The notes: generated by a model not told the origin, from the letters alone. Positions 25,341-38,106 are shown, numbered from the stretch's first letter. The stretch: DNA of 64,000 bases from Nageia nagi (GCA_050084985.1 JBITNC010000002.1:12586001-12650000); one strand, 5' to 3'. Translations and numbers: made by a program.

Positions 25341-26007
25341 TGTCAATTAAAAAATCAACCCTCTTAGCAAACAAGATAAATAAAGTTAATATAAACTAAA
25401 ATTTTATTAATTTTTTGGAAGACCTCAATATTACATATTATATATCATTATATTCAAATACCTTATGAAATTGTTTTTTTAAATGCATGTATAAAATAAG
25501 TTATTCAAGTATATCAACAGAAGGTCACTGGTGACCCTTATCAGAATGCTAGCAACCCTAATTCAAATACTGGCTACTAAGGTGGAATGTCGATGCTCGA
25601 TATCAAGTCATTAGCATTTCTATAACTTTGAATTTTTTGATTGATTTGAATCACTCTTTGACTTTGTATTTTACCATCTATGTTATATATATCTCATAAT
25701 TATGTTGAGTCTCAACACCTGTAGACTCTATACACATTCTCAAATAAAACATTAAACATACTTATGCTTCTTAAAATCTTAACATAATATAGTAAAAACA
25801 TGTAATAGTAATAAAATCAAAATAAACCTTGCAGTGGTTTGGTTCCATCCTCATTTTGATAACATAAGCTTACTTTGAATTTTTTTTCCCTATTATCTAT
25901 TTGGTATAGGTATGTATAGATTTTCTAATAGGTACTTATGGAATTCTTCAAGGCTGATAATGGGGAGTCAAAGTTTATCACCAGCTCAAAATAGATAATG
26001 GCTTGCA
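25341..26007 (+). repeat. LTR shared with 54.24-54.88 kb
   Basis: Similar along its length to 54237-54884 (caaacaag-taaata-agttaata, attcaagtatat-ga-agaaggtc, ccttatcagaa, gtaatagtaataaaatcaaaataaacc). It begins with TG after a polypurine tract and is followed by a gypsy-type primer site. It therefore has a body on both sides: gag to the left, leader and PMD gene to the right. Confidence 0.65.
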
Positions 26008-26009
26008 TG

Positions 26010-26027
26010 TTTGGTGCCAATGTAGGT
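26010..26027 (+). other. Primer-binding-site relic and start of leader
   Basis: tttggtgccaatgtagg resembles the TTTGGCGCCG-type primer site of Tat/Athila elements. The corresponding bases at 54886-54902 read tctagtgccaatgcaag. Similarity to the second copy continues through the leader to about 26250. Confidence 0.5.
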
Positions 26028-27017
26028 AATTATTAACCCTCTCTATCCCTAGTTTCTTGAAGAAGGTGAGACTTACAGTTCATCTTCTATTTTTTGTGTT
26101 TTGTTTTTTCTATTACAAAGTCATCAATGATCATAAGCAAATGCTAGTGACCTTTATTGATTGCCAACGATTGTATCCTAATCATTAGCATTTTAAGTCT
26201 TTTGATTTTTTAATGTATAAGTAGATCATATTTTGATGTCTACATTTTTCCCTTTTTGAATTAGTAATCAAAGATGAGGTTAATAGTTCAAAAACATAGA
26301 ATGGGAAGCTTTAAATTATTATTTTATATAATTATCTTTGAGGCTTTTTGCGATAAAATTTTTGACTCAATTTCTTATGTAAGTCAAAATTTTGATCTAT
26401 CAAATATGATAAAATGTGTTTTCATTTAACATTTGATGTGTTTTGAAAATAAATTTGGATATACTTTAGAAATGACTATTTTTAGTATGATAATGTGTTA
26501 GGCTTTTGTGACAGTTGCATGACATTTCTATTATGTCATTTTGCATGTCTAAGCACCCATGCATTGTATAAGTATTTCTTTAGTATATGGGTTTTTGACA
26601 ATGTTTTCCTTTGACCCAACAACAAGGTTTTAGGGTAATCTTATGTAATAATGATTTATCACATTTTACCATTTTTGACATTTACAAAATCAACAATATC
26701 TTAAGAAGTATTATCAAAATATTTTATGCATGAAGCTTAAGTTTCTTAGAAAGAATATAATCATAACCCCCCTCTTTTTCTTTTTTTTTAGGTTACTTAA
26801 ATTGTTGGTAGTAGACTTAAAACACTGGCATCTATCAATGAATCATCGATGTCTACTATCTAATCACTGATGTTCCATGTCATAGGATTATAAAAAGAAA
26901 AGTTTTAAATTTCATTATTACTTTCTATATTATTTTTTCATTTTATTATTTGCTAGATATAATATATTCTTCATACTTTTCACTATGTTGTTAGCTGTTG
27001 GTATCTAATGAGACTAT
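26028..27017 (+). other. Leader between LTR and PMD1
   Basis: To about 26250 this matches 54903-55110 (both contain ttttgtgttttgttttt and gtcatcaatgatcataagca). From 26250 on it is unique. A pyrimidine-rich run ending in tag (26768-26790) resembles a splice acceptor. Confidence 0.45.
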
Positions 27018-29413
27018 CATGCCTCCACATCATCACTTTGTTGGCCATTCTCGACCTATTCAAGAAGAGGTAGGGTTTTAAACTAACCTTGTTTTTTAAT
27101 TTTTTCTTATATTTGATATTTTAACTATTTTATTTTAATTTTTTAGTTATAAAATACAATAATTAGGTACTTAAAACATTTACATTAGATTAAAATATAA
27201 TTTAGACTTTTCTTTTTATTTATTTTGACAAATTTTCAAATCCTTGATTATGGTTACTAGCTAGAGCCAAAGGGTTTTAGGGTCATCAACATTTACATGT
27301 TAAATGTCAATGATTTTGTAACACCAACATTTGAATGCTGATGTTTCATGTTGAACTGCCCATTTTTTTTTAAGTTAAGTTTTATGAATTTGTAGGTTTG
27401 AGACATCTTTGAGCCTAATGGTAGATACCCTTCTATCATTCAGGTGGGTAGGTAGTTTTTGGGTCCTATTGATCACACATTTTTTAGGATAGTTGGATTT
27501 GGCATGGAACCATAGATGGGTCACATTCATTGGGGGTACCCTTCATCGGTAGCTTTGGTAGATAGATGGGTGCTCATACTTTGACCTTTCATCTACCAAT
27601 AGGGAGATGATGATCATCTTAGAGGACATTCATCGATTATATAGACTACCTATCCATGGTCAGAGGATACAACATGTGCTAGATAGAGCTAGAGCTTTGC
27701 CAATGATTTCATACCTTTATGGTGCAAATAGAGTTGATACTATTATTTCTAAGATTATTTTTGGAGGGATTTGATACTACCAATATTGGATGAAAGATCA
27801 AATGGGGGCTATATAGTTTCCATATTTGATGGATTAGTTCAGTGTTATGCTCTCCTAGATACTAGTGGTGGGAGATTCCCATGGTTGCTTTTACCTATTA
27901 TAGAAAATATTATGTAGAATGAGATAGTGTATGATTGGGTACCTACAATATTAGCTTAGATTTATAGAGAACTATTCTTTTATTCTCAAGGGTATCATGC
28001 CTCATTATCAGTTATTATCACTTTATAGGCATGGGCTTATGAGCATATTGCTATAGCTCACCCTTTAGGCTTACCTATGGCTGGTTTTGGTAGTCATTTG
28101 GAGTATGAGGTAGGCATCATTAAATGGCATGATGATTTTTATATTCATCCATCAGATAGCATTAGACAATATATGGCTTATTACCACCACATCCTAGCTT
28201 AGTTAGTTTTGAATTAAGTGAGTTTTAGACCTTATCATTTATATCTAGTTTGGGCTAAGCTTGTAGGGGATATTATTCGTATTTGTTAGCCACATATATT
28301 GAGTGGTATATGAATAGATTTTCTTGAGTTTTTTCAATTTGGAAGAGTACACTTCCACTTTGGTTTAGTTCAAGACATTCCACCTTTACCAATGCTATTT
28401 TAGCATGAGGGTACCATCCCAGTGGATGGTGTTCAATCTTTGGTGTATGTAGAACTAGATCCTACTTAGGAAGAGGCATTGATTGAGGATGATATTGGGG
28501 TAGATGATATTGGCATCACTAAGGAGTTAAGAGCTTGGTGGCATATTGAGTTAGAGAGTGGTGATGATGATGGAGAGGGTAGATGTGTTCATAAGCACAT
28601 TGATCATGTTAAGGAGGTGGATGTAGTAATAGGTGAGGGAGAGGAGAGGATGATAGATGATATGAAGGAGTTTATTCTAGAGGAGAGAGAAGTGAGTTTA
28701 GCTAATGAGGGAGTTACCCCAAGTAGAGATGATGATAATAGAGGTGATATCTTGATGACTTAGATTCCTAGTATTGATACTTTACTAGGTGATATTAATG
28801 AGCTCAGATATCAATTAGTGCAAACCAACTCACACATGTATTAATATAAAGCCTAGAGGGATTGATATCATAGAGAGAAGGATGAGGCTCATACATCACT
28901 ATAGGGAGCTCAAGCTCATCAAATGGGAGCAACACCTACTCTTAGGGGTACAAAGAGTAAATCTTCAATGTTTGTTCATGGCATTTCTGAGTAGAGAGAT
29001 TATTATAGTACTATTATTCAAACTTGGCTGATAGGTGTACCAATATTTTCCCTTGGAGTATAGTATCATATACCTCCATTGAGTTATATGCCTATTTACT
29101 TATTTGCATATCAAGCTAGTAGTAGTGCTTAGGGGATAACAAGTTCTCTAGGTAAGATGATGAGATTAGGAGTAGGAGCCTCTCCTAGCAAGGGTACTGT
29201 ACCTTGGTCATCATCCTAAGGTATTGTGAGATCATTAGAGTAATGAAGGGCTACATGACCAACTAGTCCTATAGGGTCTATTGGTAATACTCCTCTTAGT
29301 CATGGTACTAGAGGGATAAGTAAACAACAAAGAGATCATGGTAGTTCTCAAAGTCAAGCTAGTGGTTGGAGTAGTTCTTAAGGAGGATTTGGTGGTTGAG
29401 GTAGTCCATGAGG
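27018..29413 (+). pseudogene. Decayed plant mobile domain (PMD) gene, sense orientation (PMD1)
   Basis: The PMD is a plant domain shared by host proteins of the MAIN/MAIL family and by genes carried in MULE and Ty3/gypsy elements; its biochemical role is uncertain. Here a possible first exon (27018-27070, MPPHHHFVGHSRPIQEE) ends at a gtaggg donor-like site. The domain is readable from about 27404: SSVALVDRWVL, then, after a one-base slip, a THTFHLP-type motif and ILEDIHRLYRLPIHG (about 27610-27655). Next come a W-P-TILA-IYREL stretch near 27940, AWAYEHIAIAHPLG near 28030, and a C-terminal FGRVHFHFGLVQDIPPLP near 28340-28400. An acidic tail (28479-28763) and a Ser/Gly/Gln-rich tail follow. Many stops. 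It lies behind an LTR, primer site and leader, so it is probably element cargo. Confidence 0.65.
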
Positions 29414-30753
29414 ATGCCAATTTTGTATTTTTATCATGATGATGAGACTGTATACTTTATGAGATCATGTATTTTTATATGTTTATATTTTTTATGAGAT
29501 GATGTAATTTGAGATGATATGATTTGATATGTTATATGATTGAGTAGTTGAGGATATTTGGGATGATGTGATGTTTAGTTTTATATTGGGAGATAGGTAT
29601 ATGATGATATGTTTTATTATGATTATATATTCAAGTTTAGGATGGTTTCATATATTGAATGATATTTGAATATTTTGATTCCATTATCATAAAGGTTATA
29701 TAAAATACTAGACAATGAAGTTTTTGTAAATAAAATTTTATGGGACATATTTTATGTATAATAATATGGAATCCAATGCATTATTTTACATTTCTTGGAT
29801 ATGTATGCATATAAATAAATATATGATAAGAAATGTTATACAAATATAGAAGATAACTAGAATAACAAGATCACTTATTAATTAAATAATAATAAAGATA
29901 ATTTTATATTGGAAAATATGTATAATATTGATAACATAACATGATTAATGAAACAATTAATTAACTAGCTTTATCAATCTTTCTTTTACCTTCATTTACA
30001 TAATTAAAGATGATATAAAACATATTCATAATATTAGAAGTTTATCTTGAACTCATTTGTGCATGCTAATATTCATTTACTTCTCTAGACATCCATAAAT
30101 TAAATGTTTTTAAAAGCATAGTTTAAAGTCAATTCTCTTTATGTGCATATAGTGGTCCAAATTTCTTTGGACCTATTGCCTCTTTGGTAGGTATGCCCCA
30201 TTGCTAGACAAGTGTCCATAGGTTCGATGAGGATTAACCCCTAGATCCCACTACAGCTTTGGTCTATTGCCAGTCAAGCATCCATAGCCCCAATAGAGGA
30301 TACTGCAATCACCCAAGCATATATTTTAGACTTCTTTTCTTTTTTATCTTATCTCTTTTTTTTTTTTGTAGACTCCTTTTCTTTCTTGCCTTGGGTTTGG
30401 GATGAAGGGAAGTAATGGAAGAATATTTCCTTAAAAACTATACTTCAAAACATTCAATATCTATGTATTTTGAGATTTTAAATGTGAGAATAGTGTTTGA
30501 GTTTGTGATATTCTAAAGATATCAAACATGTTTGTATATCATCTTAAATTGACTAAAATTCAGATATCAAATGTTATAATAGAAGTTAGAATGATGATTA
30601 CTTTAAACAATATTATGTTAATCATACATATTCGATGTAATGTGTACAAATGGTATATATGAATGAGGGAATATATAAATATAAATTGATAAGTGATCTA
30701 AATCATTATAGTTTTCATCAAATAAGGATAACATTCCCTAATTTAATAATTGG

Positions 30754-30786
<33 letters not shown>

Positions 30787-30999
30787 ACTCAAAAATATAT
30801 AATTATGAAGTGTCTTGGCTATAGGGGTGCTACTTTTTTTTATTTTTTTAAGATATTTTGATTTTTATGATTTTTTTTCGAGATTTTTTGATTGATAATT
30901 TTTTTTTATAATAAATAAGTCCTTCAAATATTATGGGATGATCTTTTAACAATGGTCCAACCTTTTTGTTTCAAAACATAATAATATGGAAGATTCAAT
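29414..30999. other. AT-rich stretch with simple repeats
   Basis: No gene recognised. An (AT)n run covers 30754-30781. A unit of about 35 bp occurs twice near 30208-30302 (attgctagacaagtgtcc and attgccagtcaagcatcc, each followed by atag). I looked here for an LTR of the minus-strand Tat element and found none that I could match. Confidence 0.5.
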
Positions 31000-32462
31000 T
31001 GAAGATAATATGGCCCTATTCCAAGAATGGATGGTCGATGTCTTGGTGGAATGGAGGTGACAACACTTGAAATACCTTTGGTTTTGATTTAAACTTTAAG
31101 ATAACTCTTTGTTTGATGGATGAATCTAAAGATTGTTCACCAATATTAAAGAACTGAGTAGGTGATGGGTACTTGATTTTGCATAATAATGGAAACACAA
31201 AAATAATGATGAACATGGTTGTACATTTTGATGAGTCAATCCATGTAATCCTTTTTAATATGTGTAGGATAAACTTCATGTTTTATTTTCTTTCATAAAT
31301 TAATTCATTGAAGCATCCTTTTGAATCTTAATTTTGTATTTATATCATTATTGATACAACATATTTTACTAAAATGTGAAGTGTAATCACATATAATATC
31401 ATGATTAGGGATTGTAGAAGTATTATATTGAATTACTGAGTCATTGACAACATTAGTGAGTGATATGATTCATCTCTAATACTTTACATTCACATGATCA
31501 ACATAATTTAGGGAAATTTTAGGTCTTTGATAAGGCCAATGTATATGAAACAAATGAATTAAACTCATTTCTTACTGTAATTCCATCCACATTTCTTTGG
31601 TGTCTATTTCAATAGTTACTTTATACCCATTATGTTTTAATACCCAAGCTTTAGAATTTCAATCATTGTAATAATACATGGCTATTTTATCTTGTATTTC
31701 CATAGGTAATGAAAATACTTGAGAGATAACTTTACACAGGTTTCTTTGTAGCATTTTTATATATTTATCATCATGATATCATTCAATGAAATGTGGATTG
31801 GATTTATCAATTTGAAATTGTGGAAGATGAGTTTGTAAGATTTTAAAAGGCAATTATCATGTTAAACTTTCATGCGGAGGTGATGAATAAAATCTTGACT
31901 TCATATGAGAAAAGCAATAATTAATTTTTTGAATTAAATTTTTAGATCATATTAAAGTGGGGACAAATGAAGTGGTGAAATCATAGATCATTTTGTGATG
32001 ATTAATATCTCTTGCAATTTGACTTACCCAATTAAAAAGAGGATCTAAATTTTGCTAAGTGTGATATGCTATGTTCAAAACCCAATTATTGAAAGTACAA
32101 TCAAGGATCAATCATGGTGAGCACATAGGCCAATGAAAGCATATTAGATTTATCTTTTCAACTTGATCATGATAATGGATAAAATCAACAAAATACATGG
32201 ATTTGTCAAAGTAAATATTGATATCATCTCCTTTATTATCTATTCACCATCCATCTTATGGACTAGCATGATTTTTTAATACTATTAGTTTTTGTATATC
32301 AATAGGTAAATGCAAGAAATTACTAATTTTAGAAGTAATATTTTGCATTACATGCATGATAGCTCTATCTCCTAGATATTGAGATTTTGCATACCAAGGT
32401 AGCCATTGAAGTCCTCTTCTATTATCCATTACATCGATAGTCTTTGACCATTTAGAATTCAT
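31000..32462 (-). pseudogene. Extra reading frame after integrase with a duplicated module
   Basis: A frame opens at an ATG at 32462 (MNSKWSKTIDVMDNRRG, then LQWLPWYAKSQYLGD), about 100 bases past the integrase end, in the same orientation. It runs with stops to about 31000. Two stretches look like copies of one module of about 100 residues. Copy 1 (about 32130-32380) has ITSKISNFLHLPIDIQKLI and, later, LICFHWPMCSP. Copy 2 (about 31500-31810) has LCKVISQVFSLPMEIQDKI and, later, LFHIHWPYQRP. I do not recognise the module. Extra ORFs are known in Tat-lineage elements, but I cannot link this one to a described family. A third open piece (31016-31279) shows no clear copy. Confidence 0.5.
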
Positions 32463-32579
32463 CTACCAATATATATATATATATCAATTTCATCATCATT
32501 TTTTTTAACATACAAAACATGTATATACACTATTTACAAAGAGCAAATATTTTTTCTAAATATAGAATGCTTGAATATA

Positions 32580-33760
32580 CATGATGTTTATGGGTTCACA
32601 TTCTTCATTTCCTTCCATATCAGCCAAATGATATGTGCTAGAACCATATTTTTTCTTGATTATGAAGGTCCTAACCAATTTGGAACAAATTTATCATTCA
32701 AATGGCATTCCATATGAGATGTTTGTTATTTTTCTTTTAAAACTAAATTTCCTATATTAAATTCGCATATCTTAACTTTCTAATCAAATCCTCATTTGAT
32801 ATGTTCTTGGTATACACACATATGTTCTAATGCATGGACTCATTTTTCATCTAAAGGAAATAATTGATCTAATCTTGCTTATCTTGCTACTTCATTAGTT
32901 ATATAGTCTTGTAAATTAATTCATAAAGAATGAATTTCTATCTCCAATGGTAATACCACTTCTAAATGATAAACAAGGCAAAACAGGGTTGCCCCAGTTG
33001 GTGTTCTAATGCTTGTACGATATGACCATAAAGCATGTGGAATTCGAAGATGCCAATCTTTATGAGAGTCATTAATAGTTTTAACTAGAATACTTTGAAT
33101 GGTTTTATTTGTAGCCTTTGCTTGACCATTACCTTGAGGATTTTAAAAGCTAATTCTATGTGATATGCTTTACATAATGCTAATACTTCTTTATTTTTAA
33201 AATTTTTTCCATTATCAATAAAGATTTGAGCAAGAATTCCAAATAGATAGATAAGATGATGTAATATGAATTTGGCTATTTTAGGACCTTTTGTTGAAAT
33301 CATGGGTATAGCCTTGACCCATTTTATAAAATAATTAGTAGCTATTTTAATAACTTTATGACATACTAATGATGTAGGGAATATTTTCCCTATGATATCT
33401 AAGGCCCATCATGAAAATAGACACAAAGATTACATTGGTTGTAGCACTTGCGAAGGTTGAACCAAAATGTGAGCATGCTATTTACACTTCATGCATTTTT
33501 TAACATAATAAATAAAATCATGTTGCATTGTAGGCCAATAATATCCCATGTGCATTAAATGTTTTGTAATAGCAAGCTTGCTAAAATGTCCACATATTCC
33601 ATCATGTGCAAACGAAATTGCAATTTGTAAATTAGGCCATTCTAAATTATGCAATAATATACGATCAAATCCTCTTTGATATAGTATATCACCTAACATG
33701 CAATAATAAGATTCTTGTAATTTAAAAGAATTCATATCTAATTTTGTTAAATCTTTAGGT
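32580..33760 (-). pseudogene. Ty3/gypsy integrase remnant (minus-strand Tat)
   Basis: The zinc region at 33478-33735 reads FAHDGICGHFSKLAITKHL, GYYWPTMQHDF and CMKCK, keeping H-H-C-C ligands. The core is at 33085-33303 (AQIFIDNGKNFKNKEVLALC, with the second catalytic Asp), after which a frame change hides the NGQAEA-type Glu motif. The tail near 32650 has FVPNWLGP, typical of the GPF/Y end of Ty3 integrases. Several stops. It integrated the cDNA in the living ancestor. Confidence 0.85.
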
Positions 33761-33799
33761 AAAACTCCATCTCTTAAAAATTTAACTAATTGGTCATAC

Positions 33800-34320
33800 T
33801 ATAATTTTTTTCCTTCTATTGTGATGTCCAAAACATCATATGTCATATCATCTATTTCTAAAGTAGACTCTATTATTTGTACTATTTCAATGTGAATATT
33901 TTAGTGGTGTGGATTTTGAGGTATTAATGATTCAATTGATGCCATAGCATCAACGAATATATTACTTGATCTAGGAGTTGCTTGAATTTCATATTTTGTC
34001 AGTAAAGATAATAACTTTTCAACTATTTATTTATATTTTTGAAGTAAAGGTTCTTTACATTGAAATATTCCTTTAATTTAATTTACAATTAACAATGAAT
34101 CTTCAATGAATTTAGTTTTCATAGTTTTAATTTTAGAGCGATCTTAATAGCTAATATTAATGCCTCATATTTAGAATTATTATTTATACAAGGAAAATCT
34201 AATTTGAATGAGTATGGAATTGTTATTCCTTGAGGAGTGACAAATATAACAACTACTCTACCTTCCTTTTCACACTTAGATCTATCAAAATGGATTGTCT
34301 AATTTTGTTGGTAAGTCAAC
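33800..34320 (-). pseudogene. Second (archaeal-type) RNase H remnant
   Basis: Between RNase H and integrase. Readable pieces: NNNSKYEALILAIKIALKLK (the E-A-L helix), DSLLIVN near 34100, QCKEPLLQKY, and PRSSNIFVDAMASI near 33945, matching the NxxADxLA end of this domain. Duplicate RNase H domains are diagnostic of Tat/Ogre elements. The nested element inserted just upstream of its N-terminus. Confidence 0.75.
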
Positions 34321-35098
34321 ATTATCTATGTTATTGCATAAAATTTATTTATGCATTTAAATAATACATTTGATTAATACCTAAAATATTTAATTTAATG
34401 ATATCAATGCTTATCTTGAATATAATCATAATATCAATAATTATCTTAAATATCATTATGTATACTGTACTAATCCTATTTATGTAGGTACACATCGACC
34501 TAAGGAGTAGGTCATATTGTTATCTATATAAATGGGTATCTAATAGTAAGTCCACATTAAGAAAATACATGATCCCATATCTAGTCTTAGTGGTGGCAAT
34601 TCTTTAGGTGTCTTTTGATGCCACAATTCAAGGCTATGGTTTGTGTACTTCCTTATGTGAGTTGTTCTAACACTAACAATTTATCTAAATATCACATCAC
34701 TCATTGAAACATCTATATGCAAACTATTGACTTGATATGAAAACAAATAACACTTTGGAAAAGACTACTAGCACTCCTTATCAATGCTAAATACACCACC
34801 AGCACTCCTCTTGTACAACATATAGACCACTCATAGTCTGATTTTCATGGCATTTTAGGTCATAACTTTTGAGCATGATTTCTTGGTCATTCGTATATCA
34901 AACATATCATCATTCTTCAATGTCAAGTATGCTTTGTAAGGTAAGTATACAAATCATAGTTCTTGATTGGTATTGTTATCCTAATTCTAGAGTATTTATC
35001 TTCATCATTTATTTATTTGTATGGTCTAAATAGCTATTTGTAGCTCAAAACAAGTATTTTGGGTTTATTTATTTGCATTCTAAAAATATTTATATATA
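34321..35098 (+). repeat. 5' LTR of nested Ty3 element
   Basis: Aligns end to end with 40378-41157 (ttattgcataaaatttattt at the start, caagtattttgggtttattt near the end). The bases after it, ttggtgaactcaac, are where a primer site is expected and may be a decayed TTTGGTGCC type. Confidence 0.85.
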
Positions 35099-35637
35099 TT
35101 GGTGAACTCAACATGAAAATTAACTTCTAAAAATATGAACAATTCATTAGATATTTTACCATTAATCAATCAAAACATGAACCAACTAAAAGAAAAAGAA
35201 AATCATGGAAAGATGTAACATCAATAAGAAAAAGTACTAGGTTAAATATAGTGTCCCTTTGGCTATCAAAACCATTTTTCCTAATGATGAATCTTATCAT
35301 GGATATTTTGAAGATAATGATAAACTTGGTTAAATAAGCATAAATATAATAGTTGATGAATCTTATCATGGGGACTCAAAAGACAATGAGAACCCTAAAG
35401 AAGAAACAATCCAATAGAAGATAAATTAAGTTTACTACAAGAATTCATAAAGATCCCCAGGATATTCTACAGGTTTACTAAAGATCCTACCATACATCAT
35501 TCATTTCATATCATCTATGAATTTTTGATAAAAATAATTTTAGGTCACCTTCTAGGATATTGTTGGCTAAGCCATCCCTCTTATTGTATGCCTTAACAAG
35601 TTAAAGCAAGATTATCCATGGTCTAAATCCTATTGAA

Positions 35638-37150
35638 ATGGAGCAAATATGGCCCATTTTTCCTATAGAAAACCATGTTAATTTTTGTAGGCTTTTTCCT
35701 TCCATCTCTAAGTCAAACTTTCATCAATCTGCATCATCCTTAACACTTGTGAAAAATTTAAAAAATCATGAATCAATAACACTAGAAGTAGTTAATTATG
35801 AACATTTGGATGATGAGATGGTTGAATTTGATGATGAGTTAGATAATTAAATAGAAATAGAATTTGAAATTGATCCTATAGCATAAGGATTTATCAATGC
35901 TTACCCTTACTAGTCAGATAGAGAAAAAGAAATTAAGGAGATGGAAGTAAGGAAAACAATAGGCACACAATCTAATCAAAAAGCTCAATTACATGTAAGA
36001 TAGGTAATCATAAGAGAGTTAGATAATCAAATAATTCAAGAATAGAGAGATCAAAATGGGAGATTTACTCCTAAGACACATGAATATGAGAATGAGGAAG
36101 AAATTAGAAAACTTGATCCCCTAGAGAAAAATAATAACAATGAAACTATGTGAAGTGAAAAAGGAAATTCTGATAAAAGAATTGCATAATTGAAAGAAAT
36201 GGATGAATAATTAAAGTGGTTAACATTATTAATTAAAGAAAAAGAAGTTGAATAGCTAAATTAAAGGCATCCCTTTTGTGCAAAAATAAAAGGGAAACAT
36301 GGAAAGGGGAAGACATAGATTTCCACAAATATGATGGCATTAGTGATCCAAGGATACATATCACAATATTTGAAGAAGTAGCTTGTAGTCATCAACATGA
36401 TGAAGATATGTTAGCAAGATTCTTTCAACTTAGTTTAGGGAAGGAATCTTCTAAATGGTTTTATAGTCTTGCAAATTAAAGTATCACCAACTATGAGCAA
36501 TTAAAATGAGAATTCATAAATCAATATCAACATAATATAAAAAGAAAACCAACCCTTGTTGATTTAGCAAGAATGAGACAAGGTGAGAACCTATCATTTG
36601 AGGAATTTGTAAAAGCATGGAAGAAAGTACCCACATTCATAAATTTAAATAAAAAAGAGTTAAAGCATATGTTAATCAAATCCCTTAGAGATGAGATCAT
36701 ATTGGAATTTTTCAACTATATAGAGCAACCCATCTTTGAGATGATTATGTATATGATTCAAAAAGAGAAGCACATAGTAAAAATTAGTTATTGGAAACTT
36801 AAAAGAAAAGAAAATAAACTATCAATTATGAAAATGATAAAAATAGTTACAATGGTGAAGGAAACATCTTGTCCATTTAAGTATAAAACCCCTAGAGTAT
36901 ACACCAAAATTACATAAAATCATGATGAGTTGTTAGAATCATTTCTTCAATAGGGTTTGATTCAACTACCATCCATGAGTCAAAAAGTCACTAAAACTAT
37001 AGGTGCATTTTGTGGGTATCATAGAATTCATGAACACAAAATATGTGAATGTAAAAAGTTTAAAGATGTTGTCCAAGACTTGATAGACAAAAAACAATAT
37101 TGTTTGAAAAATAAGAAGATAAAAAAACACTCTTATACATGCAGATAATG
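35638..37150 (+). pseudogene. Gag remnant of the nested Ty3 element
   Basis: N-terminal part from 35638 (MEQIWPIFPIENHVNFC), then an acidic linker. The capsid core is at 36310-36620: DFHKYDGISDPRIHI, MLARFFQLSLGKESSKWFY, LVDLARMRQGENLSFEEFV, the standard Ty3 retrotransposon gag pattern. A zinc knuckle is at about 37008-37050 (FCGYHRIHEHKICEC, C-H-H-C type). Stops occur (36477, 36508, 36915), but open stretches reach 114 codons and this gag is better preserved than the others. It is the only structural gene of the element; no pol motifs follow. Confidence 0.8.
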
Positions 37151-37487
37151 AGAAATTGGGGATTTACAAGAACCCCATGCCACAACACAACATAGCAATA
37201 TTGTATAGATAAGATAATATGATGAAAAATCCCATTATCATAGGGGCACAACAAGGAAAAAATCAAAATGAAGCCAGTATTAGTGGGGACATAAGGACCT
37301 CTAGTTATGTCATTTGGTAAACATGCATGACCATACTAACACTAACAAAATTAACAGTAGTACAGGTAAACAAATCAGTGTCATGATGAAAAAAATAGGG
37401 GATCATTTTGACATCATATCAAGAGTGCTAGTGCACCATTTTTATCAAGAATGGACTGCTTGGGGTCAAACTGAAAAATTAATTAAT

Positions 37488-37574
37488 GCCCCTTAGTGTG
37501 GAGTTTCAATTCCTAGATTGTTATATCTTTTTAAGCATCTTGGTGTAGAGTTTTAGCTCTCATATTATCATAAA
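37488..37574 (+). repeat. Two outlying copies of the 40-bp unit
   Basis: ccccttagtgtggagtttca at 37489 and atcttggtgtagagttttag at 37537 match the array at 39770-40110. They lie 2.2 kb to its left, on the other side of the antisense PMD gene. Confidence 0.7.
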
Positions 37575-37679
37575 ATACATGTCACAAAAAATAATGAAAA
37601 TAAATAAGTCATCTTTTATATATCATAAAAGGTTAATCATTTTACAAAATCTTAGCATGGTTGAGTAATCATCATGTGC

Positions 37680-38045
37680 CTAAAAGCTATAGTCTCCTAG
37701 AAGGACCTCCTCCCCCATATGCTAGAACTAGTAGCCCTACTAGAGCCACTTCCCTTGCACCTAGCCTTGTATTTCTATGCCCTTGCCTTTTCTTCCCCCC
37801 CTTGTCTCTCAACCTTACATAGCTACTCATATAGGTCCTAGACCTACACATTGACTCTTTATAGATCTTTGTATAGGATAGTATAGTCTCCTCCTCTATA
37901 TCATAGCTATCCTTGTAGATCTCTAACTTTGGTATCCTTTTGCTCTATGAGCTTGTGTAGCTGAGCCATGTCTAGTTCAGGATCATCATCATCTACATAT
38001 AATATGAAAATCACATATCAATATTGCATACATTTTTTAAATAAA

Positions 38046-38106
<61 letters not shown>

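Noticed and set aside
28479-28763. 94-codon acidic open frame as a separate gene
   Set aside because: It continues directly from the PMD1 domain remnant and matches the acidic tail also seen behind PMD2, so it is treated as part of that pseudogene.
38051-38104. (TA)27 as a replication or recombination signal
   Set aside because: An ordinary microsatellite; nothing around it supports a function.
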